The position numbers and the translations under genes are program-made. This document shows positions 1-7,836 of a DNA stretch of 58,847 nt, piece after piece (within the stretch, counting starts at the first letter, position 1; the number at the start of each line of letters is the position of its first letter). A model generated the notes under the pieces. The model was not told where the DNA came from and made no database searches. It worked only from the letters and a program-made list of their open reading frames with translations. Where the stretch lies: contig JAKBPE010000007.1 of the NCBI GenBank assembly GCA_021829835.1, positions 1-58,847 on the forward strand, read 5' to 3'. The DNA is from a bacterium. GTDB taxonomy: Archaea; Micrarchaeota; Micrarchaeia; Micrarchaeales; CABMGC01.

Positions 1-66
1 GGCTTTGATAGGGCGGGCGTGTAGACAGGGAGCGCAAGCGACCTGTGAGCGCACCGCAACTAAATC
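1..66 (+). rRNA. 3' terminal fragment of 23S rRNA (5' part outside window)
   Basis: TTGATAGGGCGGGCGTGTAGACAGG...CCTGTGAGCGCACCGCAACTAA matches the layout of the 23S 3' end (cf. E. coli GUUGAUAGGCCGGGUGUGUAAGC...GUUGAGCUAACCGGUACUAAU); contains hairpin ACAGG-GA-GC-GCAA-GC-GA-CCTGT. Exact 3' end estimated. Confidence 0.8.
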
Positions 67-138
67 CTAATTTGAAGCACTCTCTTTAGAGAGAAAGTTT
101 CATCAAAAATCAAGCTTGCTTCTACTTACTTTTTCTAT

Positions 139-158
139 CGGCAGATAGCTATCTGTCG
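139..158. promoter_or_regulatory. Inverted repeat CGgCAGATAGCTATCTGtCG upstream of toxin-antitoxin-like pair
   Basis: Perfect 14-bp palindrome CAGATAGCTATCTG (142-155) extended with one mismatch pair; extra ATCTG half-site just downstream. Confidence 0.5.
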
Positions 159-232
159 GTTATCTGATTTTTAAAAGGTTGTATGCCAGTAAGACATTTA
201 TATTTATCATTTCCTGAGATAAGCGTGTTAAC

Positions 233-502
233 ATGTCTCTGGCGACTGCAAACATGTCTCCAAATGGGGAAGTTGTAATACCGTACGAACTTAGGAAGAA
301 ATTAAACATTTCTGAGAAGAGTATACTGGTTTTTAGGGAATCGAACGGAGAGTTGATTATAAGGCCAATATCTCCATTCTCAGAACTTATGGGGATAGAC
401 AAGAAACTTGGGATAAGTTCTTCTTCTTTGAAGAAGCTTAGAAGTGAGTGGAACAGAAAGCAGGTTAAGAGGATTGGTGCTTCTGATGGATTACATATTT
501 GA
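233..502 (+). CDS. AbrB/SpoVT-type antitoxin-like DNA-binding protein (VapB-like)
   Basis: NGEVVIPYELRKKLNISEKSILVFRESNGELIIRP swapped-hairpin AbrB motif; overlaps downstream PIN gene. Confidence 0.8.
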   Translation: MSLATANMSPNGEVVIPYELRKKLNISEKSILVFRESNGELIIRPISPFSELMGIDKKLGISSSSLKKLRSEWNRKQVKRIGASDGLHI

Positions 503-878
503 TACATCTTCATTCATAGCTTTTTTCAACAGTGATAAAGGCGCTGGAAAGATAGCAAAGCTCTTGAATAAAGTAGAAAAGGAGGAAGTGAACGGATATG
601 TAAGTCCTATAACCCTCACAGAACTCTATTACCTTTATGCGAGGAAGGATGTTTCGCTTGCCAATGACAGAGTCGAGGCGATTCTCTTCTCAAAGCTGAA
701 AATGGTAAAGATAGATGCTGAATTGACTCTGAAAGCAGAGAAGTACAGCAATAAGGATGTGCCGCTTGCTAACGCACTTATAGCCGCTGCAGCGGAGAAG
801 TATGGAGCCACTGTAGTCGCGCATTGCGACGGATTTGAGAAATTAGGGATTGATCTCTTTGATTACGAGTCAGGATAA
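486..878 (+). CDS. PIN-domain protein (VapC-like)
   Basis: MDYIFDTSSFIAFF...TELYYL...PLANALIAAAAEKYGATVVAHCDGFEKLG; in-frame ATG at 486 preferred to the ORF start at 444. Confidence 0.8.
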   Translation: MDYIFDTSSFIAFFNSDKGAGKIAKLLNKVEKEEVNGYVSPITLTELYYLYARKDVSLANDRVEAILFSKLKMVKIDAELTLKAEKYSNKDVPLANALIAAAAEKYGATVVAHCDGFEKLGIDLFDYESG

Positions 879-990
879 GTATATAGAGATAGATAGGCAT
901 TATAGGATATAATTAAGAAGCTTTTCTGGTTAATGTTAATAGTAATTAATCGGTTTAAGGCAAGTTTAAGATAAAAAAAATAAGAATAAT

Positions 991-1527
991 GTGAATATTA
1001 TGAATTTTGGAAGATATGCGATATTGGCAATTATTGTAGTAGTCATAATGGCAGTGATAGGTGTTCTCTTTTTTGTATACGCAGCAAACGCCCAGACAGT
1101 AAAGGTAGGGGACAATGTAAGCGTGTATTACACTGGAAGCTTTACTAATGGTACAATTTTTGGTACTAATGTAGGCCAAGCACCGCTTAATTTTACAGTT
1201 GGTGCAGGACAGCTTATACCTGGTTTTGATTTTGGAGTTGTGGGAATGAGGCTTGATCAGAACAAGACAATAACAGTATCACCTCAGGAAGGCTATGGAG
1301 AAGTCAACTCTTCGCTTTTTGTGAGCGTTCCTGTAAATGCATTCGGAGTAAACAGCACTGCGAATATAATTGTAGGCACTCCAGTCACAAGGATAGCCAA
1401 TGGGCTTCAGGAACACGGAATCATTTCAGCAGTAGGCTCGAATGATGTAACCGTAAACTTCAACTCTCCGCTTGCAGGAAAGACTCTAGTGTTTAAGATT
1501 GAAGTAGTAGCAATACATAAACCTTGA
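991..1527 (+). CDS. Membrane-anchored FKBP/SlyD-like peptidyl-prolyl isomerase
   Basis: N-terminal TM helix followed by VKVGDNVSVYYTGSFTNGTIF and SlyD-like tail VNFNSPLAGKTLVFKIEVV. Confidence 0.85.
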   Translation: MNIMNFGRYAILAIIVVVIMAVIGVLFFVYAANAQTVKVGDNVSVYYTGSFTNGTIFGTNVGQAPLNFTVGAGQLIPGFDFGVVGMRLDQNKTITVSPQEGYGEVNSSLFVSVPVNAFGVNSTANIIVGTPVTRIANGLQEHGIISAVGSNDVTVNFNSPLAGKTLVFKIEVVAIHKP

Positions 1528-1658
1528 ATAGATTTTGTTTATTTTAGGAAGAGATAAAAAATAAAATAAATTCGAATTAAGATGGAGCTATCCTGAAGGC
1601 CATAACCAGATAGGGAATCTTGTATTCAGTTAAAAGGCTTATAGCTTGTTTTGCCTTC

Positions 1659-1799
1659 TTACTTCCCGCCTATCTTGAACATCTTGGTTCCGCAAGATTC
1701 GCATGTTCCGGTCATTGCTTTTTTGCCGTTTTTCATGGTTACTTCCTTCGCTCCCTTCATCTCTTTCTTTTCTTTGCATTTAACACAATATGCTTCCAT
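1659..1799 (-). CDS. 46-aa zinc-ribbon protein (DUF5679-like), absent from supplied ORF track
   Basis: Reverse-strand translation MEAYCVKCKEKKEMKGAKEVTMKNGKKAMTGTCESCGTKMFKIGGK*; CxxC...CxxC. Confidence 0.85.
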   Translation of the reverse strand: MEAYCVKCKEKKEMKGAKEVTMKNGKKAMTGTCESCGTKMFKIGGK

Positions 1800-1948
1800 A
1801 TTATCTCCTGATTATACCTTTCATGCTAACATTATAAAAATATTACTGAGGATTAAGGCTATAATGCCGGAATAGCTTATGAGAATATGCCCTCTTCCTG
1901 ATTTAGAATAACTTTATAAAGACTTCCTTTCTAATATAATCGAGTTAC

Positions 1949-2773
1949 ATGGGAAATTTCAAGCTCCAAAGTGCAATGGAGTATCTTATGACATACGGAT
2001 GGGCAATACTTATAATTGCTGTAGTTCTAGGTGCGCTGTTTGGTTTGGGAGTCTTTAATGCAGGATTTCTTACTCCAAAAGTAGGTCCTGGAGCTTGCCA
2101 GATAGAGAGACCTAATGGACCTGGAACCTCTGCACACGTATCAGCACAGGGAGAGTGTACAAATGGCGAGCCAGATCAGGTTGCTTCTTTCAACCCTATC
2201 TCAAATTCTTATGTTGAGGCAACAGGAGTTATTTCAGGAAGTTCTTCAGGAACAATATCTTTCTGGATGGATGCAAAGAGTACACAGCCTGCGCAGTCAG
2301 GAGTGGTCTCATTTGCAGGAGGAAATTACATAGGATTTGGAAGCGGAGGCTTGGGAGTTGATGGGAACGGATATACTGGAGTATCATCACTCTACAACAC
2401 ATGGAGTTTTATAACAGTAACATTCAACGGAATAAATACAGTGTATGTGAACGGACAGCAGGTCTACTCTGCATCTGGAAGTTTTACAACTAACCCTACA
2501 ATGTACATAGGAGATGTTGCAGGAACATCAGGCACCACATTTAACGGAATGATATCTAACGTGCAGTACTATAATGCAACATTAAGCCCTGCAGAGGTGC
2601 TTGCAATGTATCACAGCGGCATAGGAGTAGTGCCTTCAGTAGCAGTGAATCTTGTAGGATGGTGGCCTCTTAACGGAAATCCTAACGACTACAGCGGAAA
2701 CGACCAGAATGGCGCCTCGGTAGGATCTGTGGTATACACCAACTCATGGCAGTCTGAATACACAGCCCCTTGA
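1949..2773 (+). CDS. Pilin-like protein with class III signal sequence and LamG/concanavalin-like domain
   Basis: N-term KLQSAMEYLMTYGWAILIIAVVLGALFGLGVF; C-term GTISFWMDAKS...VTFNGINTVYVNGQQVYS...YIGD...LVGWWPLNGN LamG-type pattern. Confidence 0.85.
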   Translation: MGNFKLQSAMEYLMTYGWAILIIAVVLGALFGLGVFNAGFLTPKVGPGACQIERPNGPGTSAHVSAQGECTNGEPDQVASFNPISNSYVEATGVISGSSSGTISFWMDAKSTQPAQSGVVSFAGGNYIGFGSGGLGVDGNGYTGVSSLYNTWSFITVTFNGINTVYVNGQQVYSASGSFTTNPTMYIGDVAGTSGTTFNGMISNVQYYNATLSPAEVLAMYHSGIGVVPSVAVNLVGWWPLNGNPNDYSGNDQNGASVGSVVYTNSWQSEYTAP

Positions 2774-2782
2774 TTTTATTTT

Positions 2783-2814
2783 AAAGGCCCTCTTGCCAAC
2801 AAGAGGGCTTTTAG
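2783..2814 (+). terminator. Hairpin with T-rich tail (intrinsic-terminator-like or mRNA 3' stabiliser)
   Basis: GCCCTCTTG-CCAA-CAAGAGGGC perfect 9-bp stem followed by TTTTAGATTTATTTTG, just after the pilin-like gene. Confidence 0.65.
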
Positions 2815-2821
2815 ATTTATT

Positions 2822-4357
2822 TTGTTTAAAATTACCATGGGACTGCTTAAGATTCAGAATATTATGACAAATGAGCTTGCTAAGAGAACATTTCTTAGCA
2901 GGCCTCCTGAACCGCCTTACGAATTCTTGTTAAATGATCCTACAAATTCTATATTCGTAGGCATAACTAAACTCTTTGGAGTGCCTTTTACCTGGACATT
3001 TGCTTCTCTCACAAACCCACATATAAGCGTGGTGGGCATAACAGGTTCTGGAAAGAGTTTTTTTGTAAAGACATTCCTTACAAGGGCAAGCTATGTGTGG
3101 GGCACAAATGCCATAATAATAGACTGGGCAGGAGAGTATATATCATGGGTTAAGCAGAGTGGAGGAAGGGTAATCTCCTTCTCGAAAGGAGATTACATGA
3201 ATATAATGGATCTCTCAGGGATGAGACCCCTTGACAGAACCAAGCAGATAATGAACTCGCTGGATATACTTACAGACATAGGCGAGTATCCTGAACAGAG
3301 AAGGCTTACTGCCGAGGCTGTTGAACAGGCATACGTAAATTTCGGATTCAATATAGCAAATCGTCCTCCTGAAGGAAAGGAGGCGCCTACACTCAAGGAT
3401 GTTGTCAGCCTTCTCGAAGAAAAGCAGACAGAGGGAACGTATGCATACCCTGCAGAGCTTGAGAATGCCATATACAGGCTCAGGCAGTTCTCAAGACCTG
3501 GCGAAGATTATTTTGCAAATAGGAGCACCATAGACATAGGCAAGCTTACCACTTCTGGACTTGTCGACCTTGATCTTTCAAGCCTTCCGGATGAGAGATT
3601 TAGGGCTCTGGCTGCCCTTTTCATACTCCAGACTCTTAAGGAAAAGATGAGGATGGAGTCATGGAGCTCTAATGCAGGACTTAAGACAATAGTAACACTT
3701 GATGAGGCATGGAAGATAGCTAGCGACGAAAGGAGCGACGCCGTTACAATAATAAGGGAAGGTAGAAAGTACTCTTTTGGGCTTATAGTTGCATCTCAGA
3801 ATCCTACAGACATAAACGAGGCAATATTCTCCAATGTCGGAACTACAATAATGCTTAGAATAAAATTCGAGAAGTTTATGCAGTATCTCCAGGGATCGCT
3901 CAATTTCTCGGATTTCATGAGATCTGAGATAAGCAAGCTCGGGGTAGGCCAGGCGGCGGTGGACATGTCATTCAATACCTCGGTAAAATTCCCAAATGTC
4001 TTCCTTCTTGAGCATATTGTCGGAGAACTTCCTCTCGATATGTATATTATAAGCATAGAAAGCCTTCTGGAAGCTGATGAGCTTCGAAATCCTGACATAA
4101 AGAAAGACTTTACATTCGACAGGATTACGCTTGATGCGAAGCTAGTGGAGAACGGGCTGAATCCTGAAAGCTATATCAAGGTATTCAAGGAGATGGGTGC
4201 ACAGGAAAAGAAGGTAGATATAAGGAATTTTGTGGAGCTGTTGCTTGCCGAGAACATAGGAAGGGATGTGGTTGTTGCCCTGCTCAGGGATATAGGCTTA
4301 TCCGATATGCTAATAACCAAGGTATTCTCGTATGAGCGGAAAGGGGCTGGTGTCTGA
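2822..4357 (+). CDS. VirB4/HerA-like (DUF87-type) ATPase; true start may be 2837
   Basis: Walker A VVGITGSGKSFF; Walker B TIVTLDEAWKIA; FGLIVASQNPTDI. Confidence 0.85.
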   Translation: MFKITMGLLKIQNIMTNELAKRTFLSRPPEPPYEFLLNDPTNSIFVGITKLFGVPFTWTFASLTNPHISVVGITGSGKSFFVKTFLTRASYVWGTNAIIIDWAGEYISWVKQSGGRVISFSKGDYMNIMDLSGMRPLDRTKQIMNSLDILTDIGEYPEQRRLTAEAVEQAYVNFGFNIANRPPEGKEAPTLKDVVSLLEEKQTEGTYAYPAELENAIYRLRQFSRPGEDYFANRSTIDIGKLTTSGLVDLDLSSLPDERFRALAALFILQTLKEKMRMESWSSNAGLKTIVTLDEAWKIASDERSDAVTIIREGRKYSFGLIVASQNPTDINEAIFSNVGTTIMLRIKFEKFMQYLQGSLNFSDFMRSEISKLGVGQAAVDMSFNTSVKFPNVFLLEHIVGELPLDMYIISIESLLEADELRNPDIKKDFTFDRITLDAKLVENGLNPESYIKVFKEMGAQEKKVDIRNFVELLLAENIGRDVVVALLRDIGLSDMLITKVFSYERKGAGV

Positions 4358-4653
4358 TGCCTGGAAGTTACAGCGTTAGCAGAATAGATCTGAAGAAGAT
4401 GCTTACTGCCTTAGGAATAGGAGAGGGAGCAGCAGAAGAGCTGGTAAATAAGCTCAACAAGATGCATAGGCATGTGAATGTGGTCTTCTTTGTTGATATG
4501 CTTGAGAAGCTTGGCCTGCGGCAGTATGATATAAACAACATATTAAGAAGGATAGGAGTAGATGACACGACAGTGGCTGAGGTATTCAATGTGCTTGATG
4601 AAGAGAGGATAAAGAGCTCTTTTGGAAGGCTTGTAAAACTTGAGGTAGATTGA
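4357..4653 (+). CDS. 98-aa helical protein paralogous to the C-terminal domain of the preceding ATPase
   Basis: Start overlaps ATPase stop (TGATG); HVNVVFFVDMLEKLG...NILRRIGVDDTTVAEVF aligns with KVDIRNFVELLLAEN...ALLRDIGLSDMLITKVF. Confidence 0.75.
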   Translation: MPGSYSVSRIDLKKMLTALGIGEGAAEELVNKLNKMHRHVNVVFFVDMLEKLGLRQYDINNILRRIGVDDTTVAEVFNVLDEERIKSSFGRLVKLEVD

Positions 4654-5049
4654 ATGGAGAAGAAGGCTTATTACTGTATGCTTTGCGGAAAGGAGAAGCG
4701 CGGCATAGAGATTGAGGAAGATGACGTGATACGCAGTATAAGGTGGTTCAAGCATGATATTCTTAAGAAACCGCTTTCAAACAACAAGGTAGTGATATGC
4801 AACGATTGTTATGATAATTATAAGAAATATTTTAAGAAATACAAATCAAGGCAGAGGACTTATATTATACTGGGAGTATTGTTTGCTGTTTTTGGAATAA
4901 TAGTGGCGCAGAATAAGGTATTGGCTATTATAACAGGAATAGTTGTAGTTGGTGCGTTGTACCTTCTCTCCTTTCTGAGTTATATGCCTGAGTTGAAGAT
5001 TAGCCAGAAGGATAAAGACGTAAAGAAAAAAGGCCAGAAACAACATTAA
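4654..5049 (+). CDS. Zinc-ribbon, two-TM membrane protein
   Basis: YYCMLCGKEK...VICNDCYDNY CxxC pairs followed by two hydrophobic segments. Confidence 0.6.
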   Translation: MEKKAYYCMLCGKEKRGIEIEEDDVIRSIRWFKHDILKKPLSNNKVVICNDCYDNYKKYFKKYKSRQRTYIILGVLFAVFGIIVAQNKVLAIITGIVVVGALYLLSFLSYMPELKISQKDKDVKKKGQKQH

Positions 5050-5102
5050 GCGATTAGCCTACTGCGTAGAAAGAGAGATTTTGCAGATCAATCTTAATGG
5101 TC

Positions 5103-5438
5103 TTAATGAGATACCATCTGAAGTATGTATGCCCTCTGTTTTACGCTGACATCGCTCATCTTCATCTCTCCGTGCTCTATCCTGCTTGCATATTTGACTA
5201 CTTCGGAAGCGCATTTTCCACAGAGCACTCCTCCGAATATTCTGGAATTGGTCTTTAGGCTCTTTCCTTTGGCATTCTTCTGGATTGATATCCCACTGAG
5301 CTCCTTTTCACATATGCTGCAGTGAGGCATCGAATTCTTTCTTCTTACATAATGCACAACGTGCTTTCCGGATGGGGTTACCCTATCCAGCCTTCTCATA
5401 CTTCTTGATCTATGCATAGGTTTTGGCAAATTTAACAC
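5103..5438 (-). CDS. rpl34e: Ribosomal protein L34e
   Basis: MHRSRSMRRLDRVTPSGKHVVHYVRRKNSMPHCSICEKEL...LCGKCASEV; syntenic with DUF106 and adk. Confidence 0.9.
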   Translation of the reverse strand: MLNLPKPMHRSRSMRRLDRVTPSGKHVVHYVRRKNSMPHCSICEKELSGISIQKNAKGKSLKTNSRIFGGVLCGKCASEVVKYASRIEHGEMKMSDVSVKQRAYILQMVSH

Positions 5439-5439
5439 C

Positions 5440-5931
5440 TTAAGTATTATTTTTAGGCTCTTCTTTAAATGATGACTGCATTATGCCGAAGTTGTACTTG
5501 TCTTTTAGACGCCTTCTGTCATAATATGCTATAAGCTGCTGCAGCACCATAGTCAATATAAGTGAAAAAACTATAAATGCTAGTCCATAATTCAGAGTGA
5601 ATGAGAAGATATGGAAGTTTGGCACATTGCTAAAATATCGTGGTAATACAAGATAGTATAGTACAGCATATAATGGAAGAGTCACTATCATTGGCTTCAT
5701 CTGCATCTTCATGCTCTCTGAGCTGACTGCCATGAGCTCTTTCTGTTTTTCTGCAATCTCTTCCTTTGTTGCATTTCTCTTGGTAAGTTCCATAAGATGT
5801 TTTTGATGGGTATTCATATGTGCGCGCAGTTCATACATTCGGTCAACATCTATGATGACTCTTTGCAGAGCTATGAGTAGTATTGAGTAAGCTGCTGCAA
5901 CTAATATTATTTCTGCCTGAAGGGGTATCAT
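5440..5931 (-). CDS. DUF106/YidC-Oxa1-EMC3-like membrane protein
   Basis: Three TM segments; KEEIAEKQKELMAVSSESMKMQMKPMIVTLPLYAVLYYLVLP; adk-DUF106-L34e order. Confidence 0.85.
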   Translation of the reverse strand: MIPLQAEIILVAAAYSILLIALQRVIIDVDRMYELRAHMNTHQKHLMELTKRNATKEEIAEKQKELMAVSSESMKMQMKPMIVTLPLYAVLYYLVLPRYFSNVPNFHIFSFTLNYGLAFIVFSLILTMVLQQLIAYYDRRRLKDKYNFGIMQSSFKEEPKNNT

Positions 5932-6498
5932 TTAAACACTCTTTCCAAGTATCTCATTTATTGCTTCTTCCATATCACTGACGGCACGTTCAACTTGATT
6001 CTGCCTGTTCTTTACTATGTATAAAGGCAGATTTAGATGTGCTGCATAATATGACGCCATTGAGATATTTATACGCCGCTGTTCGTGTATCTCTTCTTCT
6101 GGCTCATCCTCCCTTGACCTTGTTTTGTCAATAAGCCTTCTGAACAGTATATCGTTTGCGTGTGCGTCTATATATATTATGCCTTTTAGGTCTTTGAATG
6201 AATCAAGATCGGATTTGGAGAAGCCAGGCACATATCGTGTCTTCTTCTTGACAGTCAGATGCGTATCTATTAAGAGGTCTTCATTTATCTTGTTTATTGT
6301 GTTGAGAATCACATCCTTTCTTATCGAAGCGATCTGATCATAGGACATATACCTTAGCTTGTCCCTGTCGACTACGCCGTTTGTTGAGGAACGCTTAAGC
6401 ATTTCGTCTGCAAGGCTTATTATCTTGATTATTTTTATGTTGTTTAGTATGGTCGACTTTCCTGAGCCTGGGGTGCCGGTTACTATTATTTTAGCCAT
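5932..6498 (-). CDS. adkA: Archaeal-type adenylate kinase
   Basis: MAKIIVTGTPGSGKSTILNNI P-loop; MSYDQIASIRKDVILNTINKI; IDTHLTVKKK. Confidence 0.85.
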   Translation of the reverse strand: MAKIIVTGTPGSGKSTILNNIKIIKIISLADEMLKRSSTNGVVDRDKLRYMSYDQIASIRKDVILNTINKINEDLLIDTHLTVKKKTRYVPGFSKSDLDSFKDLKGIIYIDAHANDILFRRLIDKTRSREDEPEEEIHEQRRINISMASYYAAHLNLPLYIVKNRQNQVERAVSDMEEAINEILGKSV

Positions 6499-6676
6499 AA
6501 GAACACGCAGTATTTATAATAAAGATTATTCAACAGCAATATATAATGATATTCAAGATATATAGCTTTTTGTCTGAATTGGGCTTGTGGGGGGGTAGTC
6601 CTGGACTAATATTTGCTTGTAACAAGGTGCACATTGTAACTTGGGGGTTTTTAGATATTTTTGTATAAATCGAGTT

Positions 6677-7627
6677 ATGAATCGTAAGAGAATCGCATTT
6701 ATAGTGTCTGCTATTATCGGAATAGTCATAGTACTGCTTGCAGTTTTGGTGGTAGTTCCTGGAATTATACAGAATTCTGGTTTAAATCAAATCTCTACGG
6801 ATCATACATACCGACTGGTATCCACACAAGTTCAAGGAACAGGATCTATAGTTGCAGAGATTAACAGCGTCTTAGGAATTTACTATTTGTTACCTAATAC
6901 CAACAGTTGGATTCTGAGTGGAGATACTTCAACAAATTATGATTTATATCCGGTATCTTACTTCTTGTCGTTCATGAATCTGAACAATGCAGCAATTAAC
7001 ACTAATAACAGTAATTTCGTTAAATCTAGTATAGCTTCTAATGTTATAGGTATTGCATCGGATTTTCTTAAAAACAGACTAGGACAGAATTATTATGATA
7101 GGTATGTACATCCTCTACTTGAAGTTCCTACATATAATTCGAATATCAGTATAGTTTATTTTTCATATAATATACCTATTGCAAATTCAATCATTATAAG
7201 TAATGAAATAGCACAGAACTCTGGAATAGTTATAGTTAACAACACCATAGAAGGTTCGATAATTGTACCAGTTTACAACAATGGTTCAGTAATACTAAAT
7301 ACAAATAATTCTGTAATGTTATATAATGGTCCAATGCGGCCTTATTATATCTCAGTCTCTCCGGATTATGCCATAAAAATAGCTAAAAGATTTGGGCTTT
7401 ATGCAGATGGTTATAATACTACATATTTGGCTTCGTTAAACTATGTTGTTAAAACAGGAAATAACTACACAGACATTTCACCTATGGTCTTTGTTTGGGT
7501 GGTGTATGTTGAAGGCAAAAATATGGGAAATTGTCTAAATCCAAATTTTGAAAAAGGGATATACATAGACGCAGAAAGTGGCAATATTATAGGCAGATTT
7601 AATGGACGGGGATGCGGCACGGCGTAG
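6677..7627 (+). CDS. Secreted or membrane-anchored protein of unknown function
   Basis: MNRKRIAFIVSAIIGIVIVLLAVLVVVPGI signal anchor and Asn-rich ectodomain; in-frame ATG at 6677. Confidence 0.6.
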   Translation: MNRKRIAFIVSAIIGIVIVLLAVLVVVPGIIQNSGLNQISTDHTYRLVSTQVQGTGSIVAEINSVLGIYYLLPNTNSWILSGDTSTNYDLYPVSYFLSFMNLNNAAINTNNSNFVKSSIASNVIGIASDFLKNRLGQNYYDRYVHPLLEVPTYNSNISIVYFSYNIPIANSIIISNEIAQNSGIVIVNNTIEGSIIVPVYNNGSVILNTNNSVMLYNGPMRPYYISVSPDYAIKIAKRFGLYADGYNTTYLASLNYVVKTGNNYTDISPMVFVWVVYVEGKNMGNCLNPNFEKGIYIDAESGNIIGRFNGRGCGTA

Positions 7628-7754
7628 TGTGCCAGATTTCCCAGGATTAGAGACTATATGCTTCCAAAGGATGAATTTTGCAAGAAGGATATTTCTCAAT
7701 GGTAAACTTTGATCCGTTATTTGAAAGCTTATTTATTATCCTATAGGAAATAAA

Positions 7755-7825
7755 CATAAATAAATAAAAAAAATAAAATAAGCGGGGCCTTTTTCTGTTT
7801 CGATTCAGATTTCATCGGCCCTGCT
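7755..7825 (-). terminator. Thermosome terminator-like hairpin with long U-run
   Basis: On minus strand AGCAGGGCC...GGCCCCGCT (9 bp incl. one G-U) followed by TATTTTATTTTTTTTATTTATTT. Confidence 0.6.
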
Positions 7826-7836
7826 TTTGTTTTTCA

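Noticed and set aside
6590-6660. Possible tRNA (TAGTCCTGGACTA looks like a D-arm)
   Set aside because: No T-arm GTTCAAAT motif and no acceptor stem could be built.
7790-7816. Possible C/D box sRNA (GATGAAA...CTGA) in the thermosome terminator loop
   Set aside because: C and D boxes too close and incomplete; better explained as terminator loop.
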